64,000 bases of DNA from Bacteroidota bacterium (GTDB lineage Bacteria > Bacteroidota > Ignavibacteria > Palsa-1295). Position 1 is the first letter of the stretch. Each line of letters starts with the position of its first letter. A program made the position numbers and the translations under genes. The stretch is from assembly GCA_030706385.1 (NCBI GenBank), contig JAUZOQ010000005.1, positions 1 through 64,000 on the forward strand, given 5' to 3'. A model generated the notes under the pieces. The model made no database searches. It had not been told where the DNA came from and worked only from the letters and a program-made list of their open reading frames with translations. This document shows, piece by piece, positions 9,735 through 19,894 of this stretch.

Positions 9735-10183
9735 TATTTTACGCCGACAAGTTCGACATCGAATATCAACGTTGCCTTGGCGGGAATGACAGGAGGATGG
9801 CCGCGTTCACCATAGGCAAGATTGTATGGAATGATAAGTTTGCGTTTGCCGCCGACCTTCATCGTCATAAGCCCTTCATCCCATCCGGCGATAACGCTAT
9901 GCGTTCCGATCGCAAATGTGAATGGCTCTACATGCCCAAACTTCGGATCGACATTCGAGTCGAATTTCGATGAATCGGTAAGCATACCTGTGTAGTTGAC
10001 AACGACAGTCTGTCCGGTTTTCGGCGATGCGCCATCGCCGATTTTCTCATCGACATACTGCAAGCCCGAAGGAGTTGTAATGATTTGAGGTTCGTTTTTT
10101 GTCATATTTTTTGAGTGGCAGCCCACGCCGGCAATAGCCATGAATGCGACTGCGATAAAAACCCGTACTGGTGATTTGATCAT
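9734..10183 (-). CDS. FKBP-type peptidyl-prolyl cis-trans isomerase (lipoprotein-like N-terminus)
   Basis: [21 protein letters not shown]...[57 protein letters not shown]. Confidence 0.93.
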   Translation of the reverse strand: MIKSPVRVFIAVAFMAIAGVGCHSKNMTKNEPQIITTPSGLQYVDEKIGDGASPKTGQTVVVNYTGMLTDSSKFDSNVDPKFGHVEPFTFAIGTHSVIAGWDEGLMTMKVGGKRKLIIPYNLAYGERGHPPVIPAKATLIFDVELVGVK

Positions 10184-10489
10184 AAATAATGAATCGGTAA
10201 ATAGATTTCTGCGAATTTACGGAGAAATGGAAAGGGCCGGAGGAGAATGAACAATGTACAATTTTCAATGTACAATGAGGAATGAAAGCCGGAAGAAAAG
10301 ACAGCTCAAGAGAATCCCAAGTTACTGCCTGCGGGAAGAAGCAGTCCGGCTCTGCTATCGAAAAAACGCAAGGTCACGCTTTTTTCCCCATTAAAATGTG
10401 GCTAAATCGAGCAAATAAAGGCAGTTGGTAAAAATTCTTTATTATTTTCTGTAACCAAATCGCATCTCGCGTGTCTTTTAAAATAGGAG

Positions 10490-11206
10490 ATGAACACACT
10501 ACAGGCCAACGTGGAAGAAATTGTCGATCTATTCGAAGAGCAAGGCGAAGTTACGGAAGAGACTTTTGCGCCCATTCCCGAGGCGCCACAGTCAGGAATC
10601 CCGTTATCGGACGATGACCGTCTCGATCTGGCTCTGGTTCGCGACTTTATCAGCGGACGCGACGATGCGTTTCTTGCACTATACGCTAAGTACGAAGCGC
10701 CCCTGCTGCATTATTGCAGAAAAATGTGCCCGGATCAGCGGGTTGCCGAAGATGCCTTCCAGGAAATCTGGACGATGGTCTTTGAGCTCCGCACGAAACG
10801 GACCGAGGTCGGCAGGTTCCAATCGCTTCTATTCCGGACGGCTCGGAATATTTGCTTGAACGCAGTCCGCCGCGAATGGGTACGGACCCGCGGCAAAGTC
10901 GAACTCAAGAACACGCTTGCAAGCGTGACATTGGATAGCCAAAGCGAGCAGGAAGAGATCAGAACATTGATCTCCCAGGCATTGGCAAAGTTGCCTATCG
11001 AACAGCGCGAAGTATTTGTTTTGCATGAATACTCCGGTTTTAGTTACGGTGAAATAGGTGTCCTGTTGGGAAAAACAGAAAACAGCGTTAAGACAGTCGC
11101 TTTCCGTGCCCGGATCAGGCTTCGCAAGCTTATTGCAAGCTGGCTCGGACTCACGGAAGACGAAGAAGGATCAGGTAAATCACCCTATCCGCCCAAACCA
11201 CATTAG
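10490..11206 (+). CDS. RNA polymerase sigma factor, sigma-70/ECF family
   Basis: region 2: LLHYCRKMCPDQRVAEDAFQEIW; region 4: LPIEQREVFVLHEYSGFSYGEIGVLLGKTENSVKTVAFRARIRLRKL. Confidence 0.92.
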   Translation: MNTLQANVEEIVDLFEEQGEVTEETFAPIPEAPQSGIPLSDDDRLDLALVRDFISGRDDAFLALYAKYEAPLLHYCRKMCPDQRVAEDAFQEIWTMVFELRTKRTEVGRFQSLLFRTARNICLNAVRREWVRTRGKVELKNTLASVTLDSQSEQEEIRTLISQALAKLPIEQREVFVLHEYSGFSYGEIGVLLGKTENSVKTVAFRARIRLRKLIASWLGLTEDEEGSGKSPYPPKPH

Positions 11207-11218
11207 AAAGTTACGCCC

Positions 11219-11860
11219 ATGAATATTAGAGACGAAGAACAGTTACAGCAATATTTCGAGCGTCAGATGACAAGCTCTCAGGAACAGAATTTCCTGATCA
11301 ATGTCGCAGCACGCGATGACATGCGCCTTGCCTTCCGCTCGCAGCTCGAACTGCTCAAAGCCGTACGCGAAGATAAAGATGCTTCCGGCAGCCCCACGTT
11401 TGTTCGCTCGAAGACACTTGGAGCCCTCGGACTTAGCGGTGCTCTCGTGCCATCTTCGCTGAAAGAGCAAGAGTCTCTGGCAGCAGTAGCTTCACCATCA
11501 TTTTGGCAGAATGTCGGCGCCGCCTTCAGACGTCCCATGGTATCGATCACGACCGGAATCCTGATGGGCATTCTCGGAACCGCTGTGCTCGCGCCCTCGA
11601 ACGTTAATCCTACGCATGAAGGCGGACCGTCATCGCCGGCGATCATCTCCACTCCAAGCGCTCCGGAAAAAACCGTAGCCCTTCCGGCTCCATCCGAGCC
11701 TGCGAAGGATCTGGAGAAACGATCGACAGCTCTTCATCATCCTATCACCCGGAAGCCGGTTTCTCAAACAGAGAAAGTACCGGTCGTCAACAATACGAAG
11801 CCGGGCACGATAAACGTAGACAACACGCTCCAAAAACCAGGAGAATCTGAGAAGAAGTAA
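11219..11860 (+). CDS. single-pass membrane protein downstream of the sigma factor; putative anti-sigma factor
   Basis: acidic/charged N-terminus, central TM (PMVSITTGILMGILGTAVLAP), Pro/Ser-rich tail; position 12 nt after the sigma gene. Confidence 0.5.
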   Translation: MNIRDEEQLQQYFERQMTSSQEQNFLINVAARDDMRLAFRSQLELLKAVREDKDASGSPTFVRSKTLGALGLSGALVPSSLKEQESLAAVASPSFWQNVGAAFRRPMVSITTGILMGILGTAVLAPSNVNPTHEGGPSSPAIISTPSAPEKTVALPAPSEPAKDLEKRSTALHHPITRKPVSQTEKVPVVNNTKPGTINVDNTLQKPGESEKK

Positions 11861-11882
11861 ACATACCTCCCGTTAGTACTAA

Positions 11883-11912
11883 GGAAAAAGGGGTGCTTGC
11901 ATCCCTTTTTCC
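11883..11912 (+). terminator. stem-loop after the sigma/putative anti-sigma pair
   Basis: GGAAAAAGGGGTGC-TT-GCATCCCTTTTTCC inverted repeat, ~22 nt after the stop codon. Confidence 0.65.
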
Positions 11913-12022
11913 GTATTCGGAGCAGCATGCAGATCCATCGGTACTCCCACCGATGGCGCTGGCGAACTTTCTTCTGCTCCACTGCCTTTTTATAGTGGGT
12001 TAGGCCGGTTGGGATTGGCTGT

Positions 12023-14170
12023 ATGACACACAAGAAACGAACGGGGAACAAGGGACTCCAAGTCCTTCATCATCACGGATATCCGAAGATCGCGAGTCTC
12101 GTTCGGTTAGGTCTGCTCTTATCATTTTTTTTCGTATCCGATCTGAGAAGCCAGGAAGCCCGGCGAAGTGTTCGCCTCGGAATTGGCGGAGGGTTCGGCT
12201 CGAATATCTCTCGCACCTATATCGAAGCGTACGCCGGAGATATTCCATGCGGAGTTTTTGAAAAAGGGTCTGCGCCCGGAGCGTCATTTTTTGGACTGGC
12301 GGAAATTCCGCTCCCCTTCGAACATTTTTCACTCATGCCACAGATCGGCTATCACGATCTGAGTTCATCGTTCGTCACGCAGCCCTTCGCGATCGAGCAT
12401 GCAGCCGATATTGCGCACGACTCCATCACACAAATTTTCCGAACGCGAAATTACTCGGCAAACATCAAGACTATTTCACTGAATCTGCTTTTCGCATGGC
12501 GCCCCTTTCCGGCATTGCATCTTGCCGCAGGTCCGGGGCTTGCCATCGTTGCAAGCCATAGCTATGACCAAACGGAAAAGCTCCCTTCCGATTATGTCTA
12601 TACGGAAAATTCCCGTTCGGTCCGCACGGTTTCAAGCGGAGCGATCGATACAAGACTTCTCGCAGCATCACTTGAGCTTGGTGCAGGTTATGATATTCCG
12701 ATACGGCCGAATGTATCGTTAAGTCCGGAATTTCGCGCCAGTATTCCGATCACTCCGATCACATCTGCAAGCGGATCAAACTACCGTACGTGGAGTTACG
12801 GAGGAGTTATTGCATTAATGTATTCACTACCGGCTCCTGCGGCGCCGGAGTATACTCCGCCTCTTCCTGTTTCGCCACCGCCTCCTCCGCCACCGGTTGC
12901 CGAGACGAAAAAAGAGGAGCCGACGCCACCGAGAAGCATTCTTCGGGTTTCGGTAAAGGCTGTGGGGAAGACGGAATCGGGTGATGAGGTACCGGAGCCC
13001 GTCATCGCGATCGAGAATGTTCGCATTACTGATGTGGCTCCAACATTGAATTATTTGTTCTTTGATGACGGATCTTCCGAGATCCCGACAAGGTATCACT
13101 CCTTCTCAAGTGAGCGAGAGACTCAATCATTCGATCCTTCGACACTCTATACGCTCGATGCCCTCGGCATTCATCATGAATTACTGAACATCCTCGGCCG
13201 GCGCATGCAGGAGAAACCGGAATCAAAGATCACGATCACCGGAACGCGCAGCCTGCATTCGGCCGGCGATTCGGCTGCAGCTTCCGATATCTCGTTGATT
13301 CGCGCCGAGCATACTGCAAAATATTTACAGGACGTTTGGGGAATTGCGCCATCGCGAATCAGGGTCAGATCTCGTGCGCTGCCGGAGCAGGCCTCGGATG
13401 ACAACGCTCCGGCCGGTCAGGCAGAGAATCGCCGCATCGAGATCACGACGAACACCCCTTCGCTTCTGGAGCCGATCGAAACGCATCGGATCGAACGCAC
13501 AGCTACTCCGCCAAATATCGTCTTCAAATCGAATATCGTTTCGAGTTTTGCTGGCTTAAAGAGTCAGATCATTACCATCAAACAGGGCGGGAAGATCATC
13601 AAGACGATCGATGGCCTTGCCAGTAATCCTGGCGGTGAACTGCTTTGGGATATTGCCGAAGGTAATGCAATTGCGAATAAAGACTCGATCACTTGGCAGA
13701 TGGATGTTGTCGATTCAGCCGATGCAACGGCATCGGTGGTGGGAAATATCAATATAAGGAAAGAGGTTCGTAACTCCAGCAGGCATCTTGCCGATACGGC
13801 TGCGGATAAAAGCCTCGAACGCTTTCATCTGTTGCTCTTCGATTATAGCTCTTCGGCCGAGCTTGGCAGCATCTCCGATGAGATATTCGATCGCATAGCC
13901 AGTTCGATCACACCGGACTCGCGCGTATCGCTGATCGGCCATACCGATATTACCGGAGATCCGAATTATAACGAACATCTATCCTACGACCGCGCAAGCC
14001 GCGCGTCGCTCCTCCTTTCCTCGCGTCTGCATAAGTTAGGTCATTCGGCTCCGGCTTTTAATCTCGAGGCGCGTGGAGCAAAAGATGTTCTCTTTGATAA
14101 CAGCAATGCCGAAGGCAGATTCCTATCCCGAACCGTGCGCATCACCATCGAAAGGGATCTGAATAAATGA
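12023..14170 (+). CDS. outer-membrane beta-barrel-like protein with proline-rich linker and two OmpA-like domains
   Basis: PPLPVSPPPPPPPVAE linker; OmpA-like ILGRRMQEKPESKITITGTRS...AEHTAKYLQDVWGIAPSRI...AENRRIEI and SSITPDSRVSLIGHTDITGDPNYNEHLSYDRASRASLLLSSRL...RFLSRTVRITIE. Confidence 0.85.
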   Translation: MTHKKRTGNKGLQVLHHHGYPKIASLVRLGLLLSFFFVSDLRSQEARRSVRLGIGGGFGSNISRTYIEAYAGDIPCGVFEKGSAPGASFFGLAEIPLPFEHFSLMPQIGYHDLSSSFVTQPFAIEHAADIAHDSITQIFRTRNYSANIKTISLNLLFAWRPFPALHLAAGPGLAIVASHSYDQTEKLPSDYVYTENSRSVRTVSSGAIDTRLLAASLELGAGYDIPIRPNVSLSPEFRASIPITPITSASGSNYRTWSYGGVIALMYSLPAPAAPEYTPPLPVSPPPPPPPVAETKKEEPTPPRSILRVSVKAVGKTESGDEVPEPVIAIENVRITDVAPTLNYLFFDDGSSEIPTRYHSFSSERETQSFDPSTLYTLDALGIHHELLNILGRRMQEKPESKITITGTRSLHSAGDSAAASDISLIRAEHTAKYLQDVWGIAPSRIRVRSRALPEQASDDNAPAGQAENRRIEITTNTPSLLEPIETHRIERTATPPNIVFKSNIVSSFAGLKSQIITIKQGGKIIKTIDGLASNPGGELLWDIAEGNAIANKDSITWQMDVVDSADATASVVGNINIRKEVRNSSRHLADTAADKSLERFHLLLFDYSSSAELGSISDEIFDRIASSITPDSRVSLIGHTDITGDPNYNEHLSYDRASRASLLLSSRLHKLGHSAPAFNLEARGAKDVLFDNSNAEGRFLSRTVRITIERDLNK

Positions 14171-17100
14171 CAAAGCTCTTCATATCCTGCCGAATCTATC
14201 GAGCGGAAAAAAGAATTGCTTTTCTTTTCGCTTGCCTAATGTTGCTCGTGGCCGGTAACAGCTTCGGGCAATCGTGCGAGAAAAATATGCTCGTTACTCC
14301 GAATGCAAGTTCATATGCCGTGATCCCGAATCCCCGCGGTATCTCACTTCCGGGAGCATTCACGATTGAGTTCTGGGCGCTTTCCTCTTCATTCGCTCCG
14401 CATGCAGGACTCGTCGAGCAAGCAAATAACGGCGATACCGGAGCCTTCAGCATCGGTTTTACGTCCGGCGATTCGATCGGAGTATCGCTTCGGCTCAACA
14501 CCGGCATCACGAATCTCGCAACTCCGAACATTGCCGATATCCAGCTATGGAATCACTATGCCGTAACGTTCACGCCTGGCGATAGCATTCGGATCTATGT
14601 TAACGGAATTCTGAAAGCGTCAAAGAAAACTACTGCGGTGAATCTCATTGCTTCTTCAGATTCAATTTTTATTGCCTATAGCGAACTCTCGAAAGTTGTC
14701 TTCACGGGAAACATGGATGAACTGCGAATCTGGAGTGTTGCCCGGACCGGAGCGCAGATCGTTGCAACGATGAAGACTTCGCTTTCCGGAAAAGAAGCGG
14801 GGTTGAAGGCCTACTACAGTTTCGACGACGATCCATCGACTCCGAACATTCACGATTTCACCGGAGCTAGAAGCGATGGCCTGATCCTCTCTTCAGCAGT
14901 GCTTGCAGCCTCCACCTCACCGGTAACCGGAACAACGGCAAGCTATATGCTTGCATCGAAGGAATCCGCAATCGTATTTCCCGAACTCATCTGCGGCAAT
15001 CAGACCGATACGATCATCCGTATCTTTAATCGCGGACAGCAAACTGTGCAGATCGATCCCGTCGGTTTCCGATTCGGTACGGTGTTCAGCGCATCGATTA
15101 TCGGCTTTCCCCTTCCTCCGGATTCAACCCATTTAGGCATTATACATATTCAGGCCAATGCTTCAAAGCCCGGGCTGTATCGCGACACGCTAATCGTCAA
15201 GAGCACAACAGTCTGCGGCGGTATCTTACTCATTCCTGTAGAACTCACCGTTGCAAAGATTGCTATTGCATTCCAGGACTCTCTCTTCGATCTCCATTCG
15301 AACTTGCTTCCCTGCAACTTGCCGCTCCAGAGCCAGACATTCCTGAAAAATACAGGAACACGAACCGTTACCGTTAACCCGCTGAGTTTTTCTGCTCCGG
15401 CCGGAATTGTGATCACCAGTCCAACAACTTCATTCGCGATCGCAGCAGGAGCTTCGCAGGAAATCAAGTTCACCGTTCAACCTGATGTCAGTGGACCGAT
15501 CAATACGACTCTTACTGCAACGACGAATGAATGTGCAGTTTCTGCAAAGATCGTCTTTAAAGGAGCACGTGTCGATCCGCAATTCAGCATTCCGGATCAT
15601 ATCGATCTTCCAACCGTTCATTTGCCGGCAACGCCGACAACGATCGATACAACGATCTATCTCAAGAATACGGGCACATCAAATCTTTCAATGAATCCGC
15701 CGCTTGCGCTTCTGGGAAGCCCGGGATTCCGAATCCTCTCGCCGCTTTTGGCATTTATCAAACCCGATTCAAGTTTTGCGATCAGGATCCGTTTCACGAC
15801 ATCGCGTGAATGTGGTACATTCGAAACATCTTTGCACATTCAGGACCAGCTCGATTGCTCGATCGATACGCTCATTCCGATCTCGATCACCGTGCTCGGT
15901 CCTGACGTATCCGCTTCGGAAGGGATCTTCGATCTTGGCGCGAACTGCGGCTCGCACGATACGACGATATTCCTTGTCAATCGCAGCGGCCTGCCTATCG
16001 TAGTCGGCAAACCGAACTTCAGCATCGATAGTGTGCTCTTCCTTCAGAGTGGAGTATTACCGAAGGCTCTGGACCCCGGCGATTCCGTTCCGATCACGCT
16101 GCGCTTCTCGCCGGCTGAGCCAGGTACATACGGAGTCAACGCGCACTTCGCTTTGTACCCGTGCGGAGATCTGAACATCCATTTCAAAGGGACAATGGGA
16201 GTCGGACTAATCGGACTCAGCGATACAACACTGAATTTCTGGACTGGCTGCGATCTCTCCACCGAGACAAGAAGAATCACGATCACCAATCAATGCGGAC
16301 GGCCGATCACGATAACCGATACAACTTCAACCGGCTCGCATACCTTCGTCGTTATTAGTCCGGCACTGCCTTTTGAGCTGGCAAATAATGAGAGCAAGGT
16401 GATCACCGTGCAATTTACTCCTCAACTGTTGGGCTCGCTGGAGCAAGGATCGATCGCGTTGTTCGATAGCGGATGTTTTGTAACCCGCTTCGATGTGCGC
16501 GGAGTGCGCGAACGATTGACGGTCCAATCGAATCCGTCGATCGCAGAGTTCGGCACCGTATGCCCGGGACGGATGGGAACCGTTGGACTATCGCTGCAGA
16601 ATCTCGGATACGGAGATGATACGGTTACCTTTTATCGTATTGTCGAAAAAGGCACTTCTGTTTTCAGCGCGACCAATGCTGCCGGAGCTGTGATCACGCA
16701 CGGAAATTCGCGACAATTTACTGTGACCTTCTCACCGCTCGATACCGGTGAGTTTCTCGGCATTCTTGAACTCGTCTTCGCTCCGTGCGACGACACGATG
16801 TGGATCCCACTCCATGGCATTGGCGGACCGCCAGCAGCGCTCTCGCTCAGTACCGATATTCTCGATTTCGGTACGATCCGATTCGGATCGAGTGATTCTC
16901 TTTGCATCATATTGCAGAATCCGAGTTGCATTAAGCTTCCGATCAGCGCCGACTCCCTGCATTTCGTGAAATCTTCTTTCTCGCTATTGCAAAGTTCGCT
17001 CGACCGGCTGCCTGCATCAGTTGATGGCAACGATCCCCTGACACTGTGTTTTGATTTTATACCCGATTCCATCGGCTCATTCGAATCGACTGCTGATATT

Positions 17101-18768
17101 GTCATTGGAGATCAGAGAAAGCTTATTAAGTTGCGTGGTAGCGCGGGCATTAGCGATCTCTCCTTCGATACAACGTACTTCGATTTCGGAGATGTGCTTC
17201 GCGATCAGGCCGATACGCTTTCCCTTACGATCGCAAATGCCGGAACATTCCCCGCATCGCTTGCAATTGGAACACTGCCTGCTCCGGATTTCACGATCAC
17301 ACCGAATGCTCAGACGATCGGCGGAAAATCTTCGAGAACCGATGAGATCATTTTCAAACCATCCGCTCTGGGATTGCAGGTAACATCGGCCGTTTTCAAT
17401 TGGGAGAATCATTCGAAGACGATCTACATGCGCGGACGAGGGATCTTGCCAGGACTTCAATTCCCTTCCTCGCTTCTGGATTTTGGAAAAGTGCGTGTTG
17501 CAGATTCATCTACTCTTTCGATCGATGTCATTAATAATCTCGACTCCGATAATGTCGTGATCGATAGCGTCTCTATCACCGGGAAGTTCAGCGTCTTGCC
17601 GCTCGGCATCCAGACCGTCGGCCCGCATAAGAGCATTTCGTATGCAATCAAATATAAACCCGATGCGGAAACGATTGATACCGGAACATTCGTCATTCAT
17701 ACGCAAAACTCCGGCGATGCCATTCTGCCGCTTCACGGACAAGGAATTCAGGCGCACCTGGTATTGAGCGCAAGGCTTGTCGATTTCGGAGATGTCGGTT
17801 TAGGGCAGATTAAGTATTACGATCTGAAGATAACCGATTCCGGCGAGTACCCGCTTGCGATCACCGATATCAGCCGCAATGTCACGGCATTCGGAATCGG
17901 ATCGACTTCAATCCTTATTCCGCCGCAAACCACGATCGATTATATTCTGAACTTTGCTCCGCCGCGTGCAATACAATTTAGCGATTCGCTGCATATCACA
18001 GCCGATGCGCCGGAAACGAATACATCCGTTGCATTACGGGGCAAAGGAGTTTTCCAGCCGCTCGGCATTCCCGAAGTGTCTTATAGCATTCCCGACGAGT
18101 TCGCAAAGGTTGGCGATATTCTTGAGATCCCTATCAGCATATCCGGAAGTGACCTCCCGCTTTTTGATCTCGATAGTTTCTTTGTCGAGCTATCGTACGA
18201 TCCAAGTGTCGTCTTCTTCCATAATTTCATCGATACGGCGCGCACGTTATCATCGGGATTTAGGATGAAGTTCGAGCGGCTGGCTCATGATAGCGTTATT
18301 CGTATCTCCGGCACCGGCAAGACGATCATTCCTTCGCCCGGAAGGTTATTCGTATTGCAAGCTGAAGCGCTGCTCGGCCCTCATGACTCGACACGCATCG
18401 TCGTCCAATCGAGCGATCCCAAGAATACGGCCGATCTGCTTTCATCGAGCGGTGCATTCATTGTGACCGATTGCGGTAACTACCGCGGCGGAGTTGTGGC
18501 GAAAGGAAATTATTCGGTCTCCTCAATCACGCCGAACCCCGCTTCAACAACAGCACATATCGACTATGAACTTGGCCTCACCGGCCGAGTGCATCTCGAT
18601 CTTTTTGATCTTATGGGCAAACACATTCGAACCCTTATCGACGAAGATGTGACGAAGGGCAAACACTCCGCATTATTCAACACTGAAGGAATTCCGAGCG
18701 GCGAATATGTTTATGTCTTCAAGAGTCTGGAGTACGAATCACGTGGCGCCATGGTCATTGCGAAGTAA
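14167..18768 (+). CDS. large secreted protein: LamG-like N-terminus, many ASH/choice-of-anchor-D-type repeats, T9SS C-terminal domain
   Basis: LamG-like FTIEFWALSSSF...NHYAVTFTPGDSIRIYVNGIL...GNMDELRIWSVART; repeated LDFGxVxxxxSxxLSIxxxNxG units; C-term SSITPNPASTTAHIDYELGLTGRVHLDLFDLMGKHIRTL. Confidence 0.88.
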   Translation: MTKLFISCRIYRAEKRIAFLFACLMLLVAGNSFGQSCEKNMLVTPNASSYAVIPNPRGISLPGAFTIEFWALSSSFAPHAGLVEQANNGDTGAFSIGFTSGDSIGVSLRLNTGITNLATPNIADIQLWNHYAVTFTPGDSIRIYVNGILKASKKTTAVNLIASSDSIFIAYSELSKVVFTGNMDELRIWSVARTGAQIVATMKTSLSGKEAGLKAYYSFDDDPSTPNIHDFTGARSDGLILSSAVLAASTSPVTGTTASYMLASKESAIVFPELICGNQTDTIIRIFNRGQQTVQIDPVGFRFGTVFSASIIGFPLPPDSTHLGIIHIQANASKPGLYRDTLIVKSTTVCGGILLIPVELTVAKIAIAFQDSLFDLHSNLLPCNLPLQSQTFLKNTGTRTVTVNPLSFSAPAGIVITSPTTSFAIAAGASQEIKFTVQPDVSGPINTTLTATTNECAVSAKIVFKGARVDPQFSIPDHIDLPTVHLPATPTTIDTTIYLKNTGTSNLSMNPPLALLGSPGFRILSPLLAFIKPDSSFAIRIRFTTSRECGTFETSLHIQDQLDCSIDTLIPISITVLGPDVSASEGIFDLGANCGSHDTTIFLVNRSGLPIVVGKPNFSIDSVLFLQSGVLPKALDPGDSVPITLRFSPAEPGTYGVNAHFALYPCGDLNIHFKGTMGVGLIGLSDTTLNFWTGCDLSTETRRITITNQCGRPITITDTTSTGSHTFVVISPALPFELANNESKVITVQFTPQLLGSLEQGSIALFDSGCFVTRFDVRGVRERLTVQSNPSIAEFGTVCPGRMGTVGLSLQNLGYGDDTVTFYRIVEKGTSVFSATNAAGAVITHGNSRQFTVTFSPLDTGEFLGILELVFAPCDDTMWIPLHGIGGPPAALSLSTDILDFGTIRFGSSDSLCIILQNPSCIKLPISADSLHFVKSSFSLLQSSLDRLPASVDGNDPLTLCFDFIPDSIGSFESTADIVIGDQRKLIKLRGSAGISDLSFDTTYFDFGDVLRDQADTLSLTIANAGTFPASLAIGTLPAPDFTITPNAQTIGGKSSRTDEIIFKPSALGLQVTSAVFNWENHSKTIYMRGRGILPGLQFPSSLLDFGKVRVADSSTLSIDVINNLDSDNVVIDSVSITGKFSVLPLGIQTVGPHKSISYAIKYKPDAETIDTGTFVIHTQNSGDAILPLHGQGIQAHLVLSARLVDFGDVGLGQIKYYDLKITDSGEYPLAITDISRNVTAFGIGSTSILIPPQTTIDYILNFAPPRAIQFSDSLHITADAPETNTSVALRGKGVFQPLGIPEVSYSIPDEFAKVGDILEIPISISGSDLPLFDLDSFFVELSYDPSVVFFHNFIDTARTLSSGFRMKFERLAHDSVIRISGTGKTIIPSPGRLFVLQAEALLGPHDSTRIVVQSSDPKNTADLLSSSGAFIVTDCGNYRGGVVAKGNYSVSSITPNPASTTAHIDYELGLTGRVHLDLFDLMGKHIRTLIDEDVTKGKHSALFNTEGIPSGEYVYVFKSLEYESRGAMVIAK

Positions 18769-18855
18769 TCCGATTTTCTTCTTATCCCTTCTTCTTCTTC
18801 GTCCACGTTCAGTACCTCAATTCTCCATTCTCCATTCTCAATTCCAGATTCTCCC

Positions 18856-18863
18856 TATTTTTG
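18856..18863 (+). promoter_or_regulatory. candidate Bacteroidota-type -7 element (TAnnTTTG) at dcd
   Basis: TATTTTTG directly upstream of the dcd ATG (18869). Confidence 0.35.
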
Positions 18864-18868
18864 CACCC

Positions 18869-19426
18869 ATGATATTAACCGATAAAGATATACTCGAAGC
18901 GATCGACGCGAAAACGATCGTCATTGAACCCTACCGCCGCGACTGTCTTGGATCCAATTCGTACGATGTTCATCTCGGAGCGACTCTGGCGATTTACAAG
19001 CCACAAGTCCTTGATGCACGCGAGCATAATGAGATCGAGTATTTCACCATTCCTCCTGAAGGTTACGTGCTGCGCACGGATACTCTCTATCTGGGAGTTA
19101 CCGAAGAGTATACGGAAACGCATGCGCATGTGCCATTTCTTGAAGGCAAATCCAGCGTTGGAAGACTTGGAATTGATATCCATGCTACTGCAGGAAAAGG
19201 CGATGTCGGATTCTGCAATACGTGGACTCTGGAAATATCGGTGAAGCAGCCTGTTCGCATTTATGCCGGCATGCCGATCGGCCAGCTTATTTATTTCGAA
19301 GTCAAAGGAGATTGCCTCGTCCCGTACGCTACGAAAGTTAACGCAAAGTATAATACGAGAACGGTGAAGCCTGTAGAATCCATGATGTATATGAACTACG
19401 ACACTGCGGCAGGGAAGTGGAAGTAG
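18869..19426 (+). CDS. dcd: dCTP deaminase
   Basis: MILTDKDILEAI...DCLGSNSYDVHLG...LEGKSSVGRLGIDIHATAGKGDVGFCNTWTLEI; start moved to the internal ATG. Confidence 0.93.
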   Translation: MILTDKDILEAIDAKTIVIEPYRRDCLGSNSYDVHLGATLAIYKPQVLDAREHNEIEYFTIPPEGYVLRTDTLYLGVTEEYTETHAHVPFLEGKSSVGRLGIDIHATAGKGDVGFCNTWTLEISVKQPVRIYAGMPIGQLIYFEVKGDCLVPYATKVNAKYNTRTVKPVESMMYMNYDTAAGKWK

Positions 19427-19588
19427 GATTTTATGTTCGTATATTCGAAGTTAGGTAGTAGGGCTATTTCTCAAAGAGCGTCCTGAACGGATACAATCAT
19501 GCTAAGCAACTGAACGATCCGGTCTCATACCGAGTCCATAATGAGCATGGTCTAAAATCCTGAAGCGTGTTTTTTAAAATCGAGAATC

Positions 19589-19885
19589 ATGGATATAAGC
19601 AAAGACAGCAGCTTTTATCGGAAAACGGATTCGACAACGGTTTCGGTACTTACGCACATGCGTACAGAGCATGATCCGAGCTTGACCGACTACATGAAGG
19701 CGTTATCGGATTTTGTCTGGCCGGTAGTGGTCGTTTTTCTCGCTCTGAAATTTAGGAGCGAAATTGTCGGGTTATTGAAACGAATTACTAAGGCAAAGGT
19801 ATCCAATACGGAATTCGAATTCGAGAATTCCGTCAACAATGCCGCCGAGGAAATCAAGGAACTTCGTGCTGTAAAACCGGTTTAA
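19589..19885 (+). CDS. small single-TM protein; in frame with the next ORF
   Basis: SDFVWPVVVVFLALKFRSEIVGLLKRITKAKVSNTEFEFE. Confidence 0.65.
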   Translation: MDISKDSSFYRKTDSTTVSVLTHMRTEHDPSLTDYMKALSDFVWPVVVVFLALKFRSEIVGLLKRITKAKVSNTEFEFENSVNNAAEEIKELRAVKPV

Positions 19886-19894
19886 TTTAATAGT

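Noticed and set aside
12840-12900. Proline-codon-rich stretch as a regulatory repeat
   Set aside because: Explained by the polyproline linker of the OmpA-domain protein
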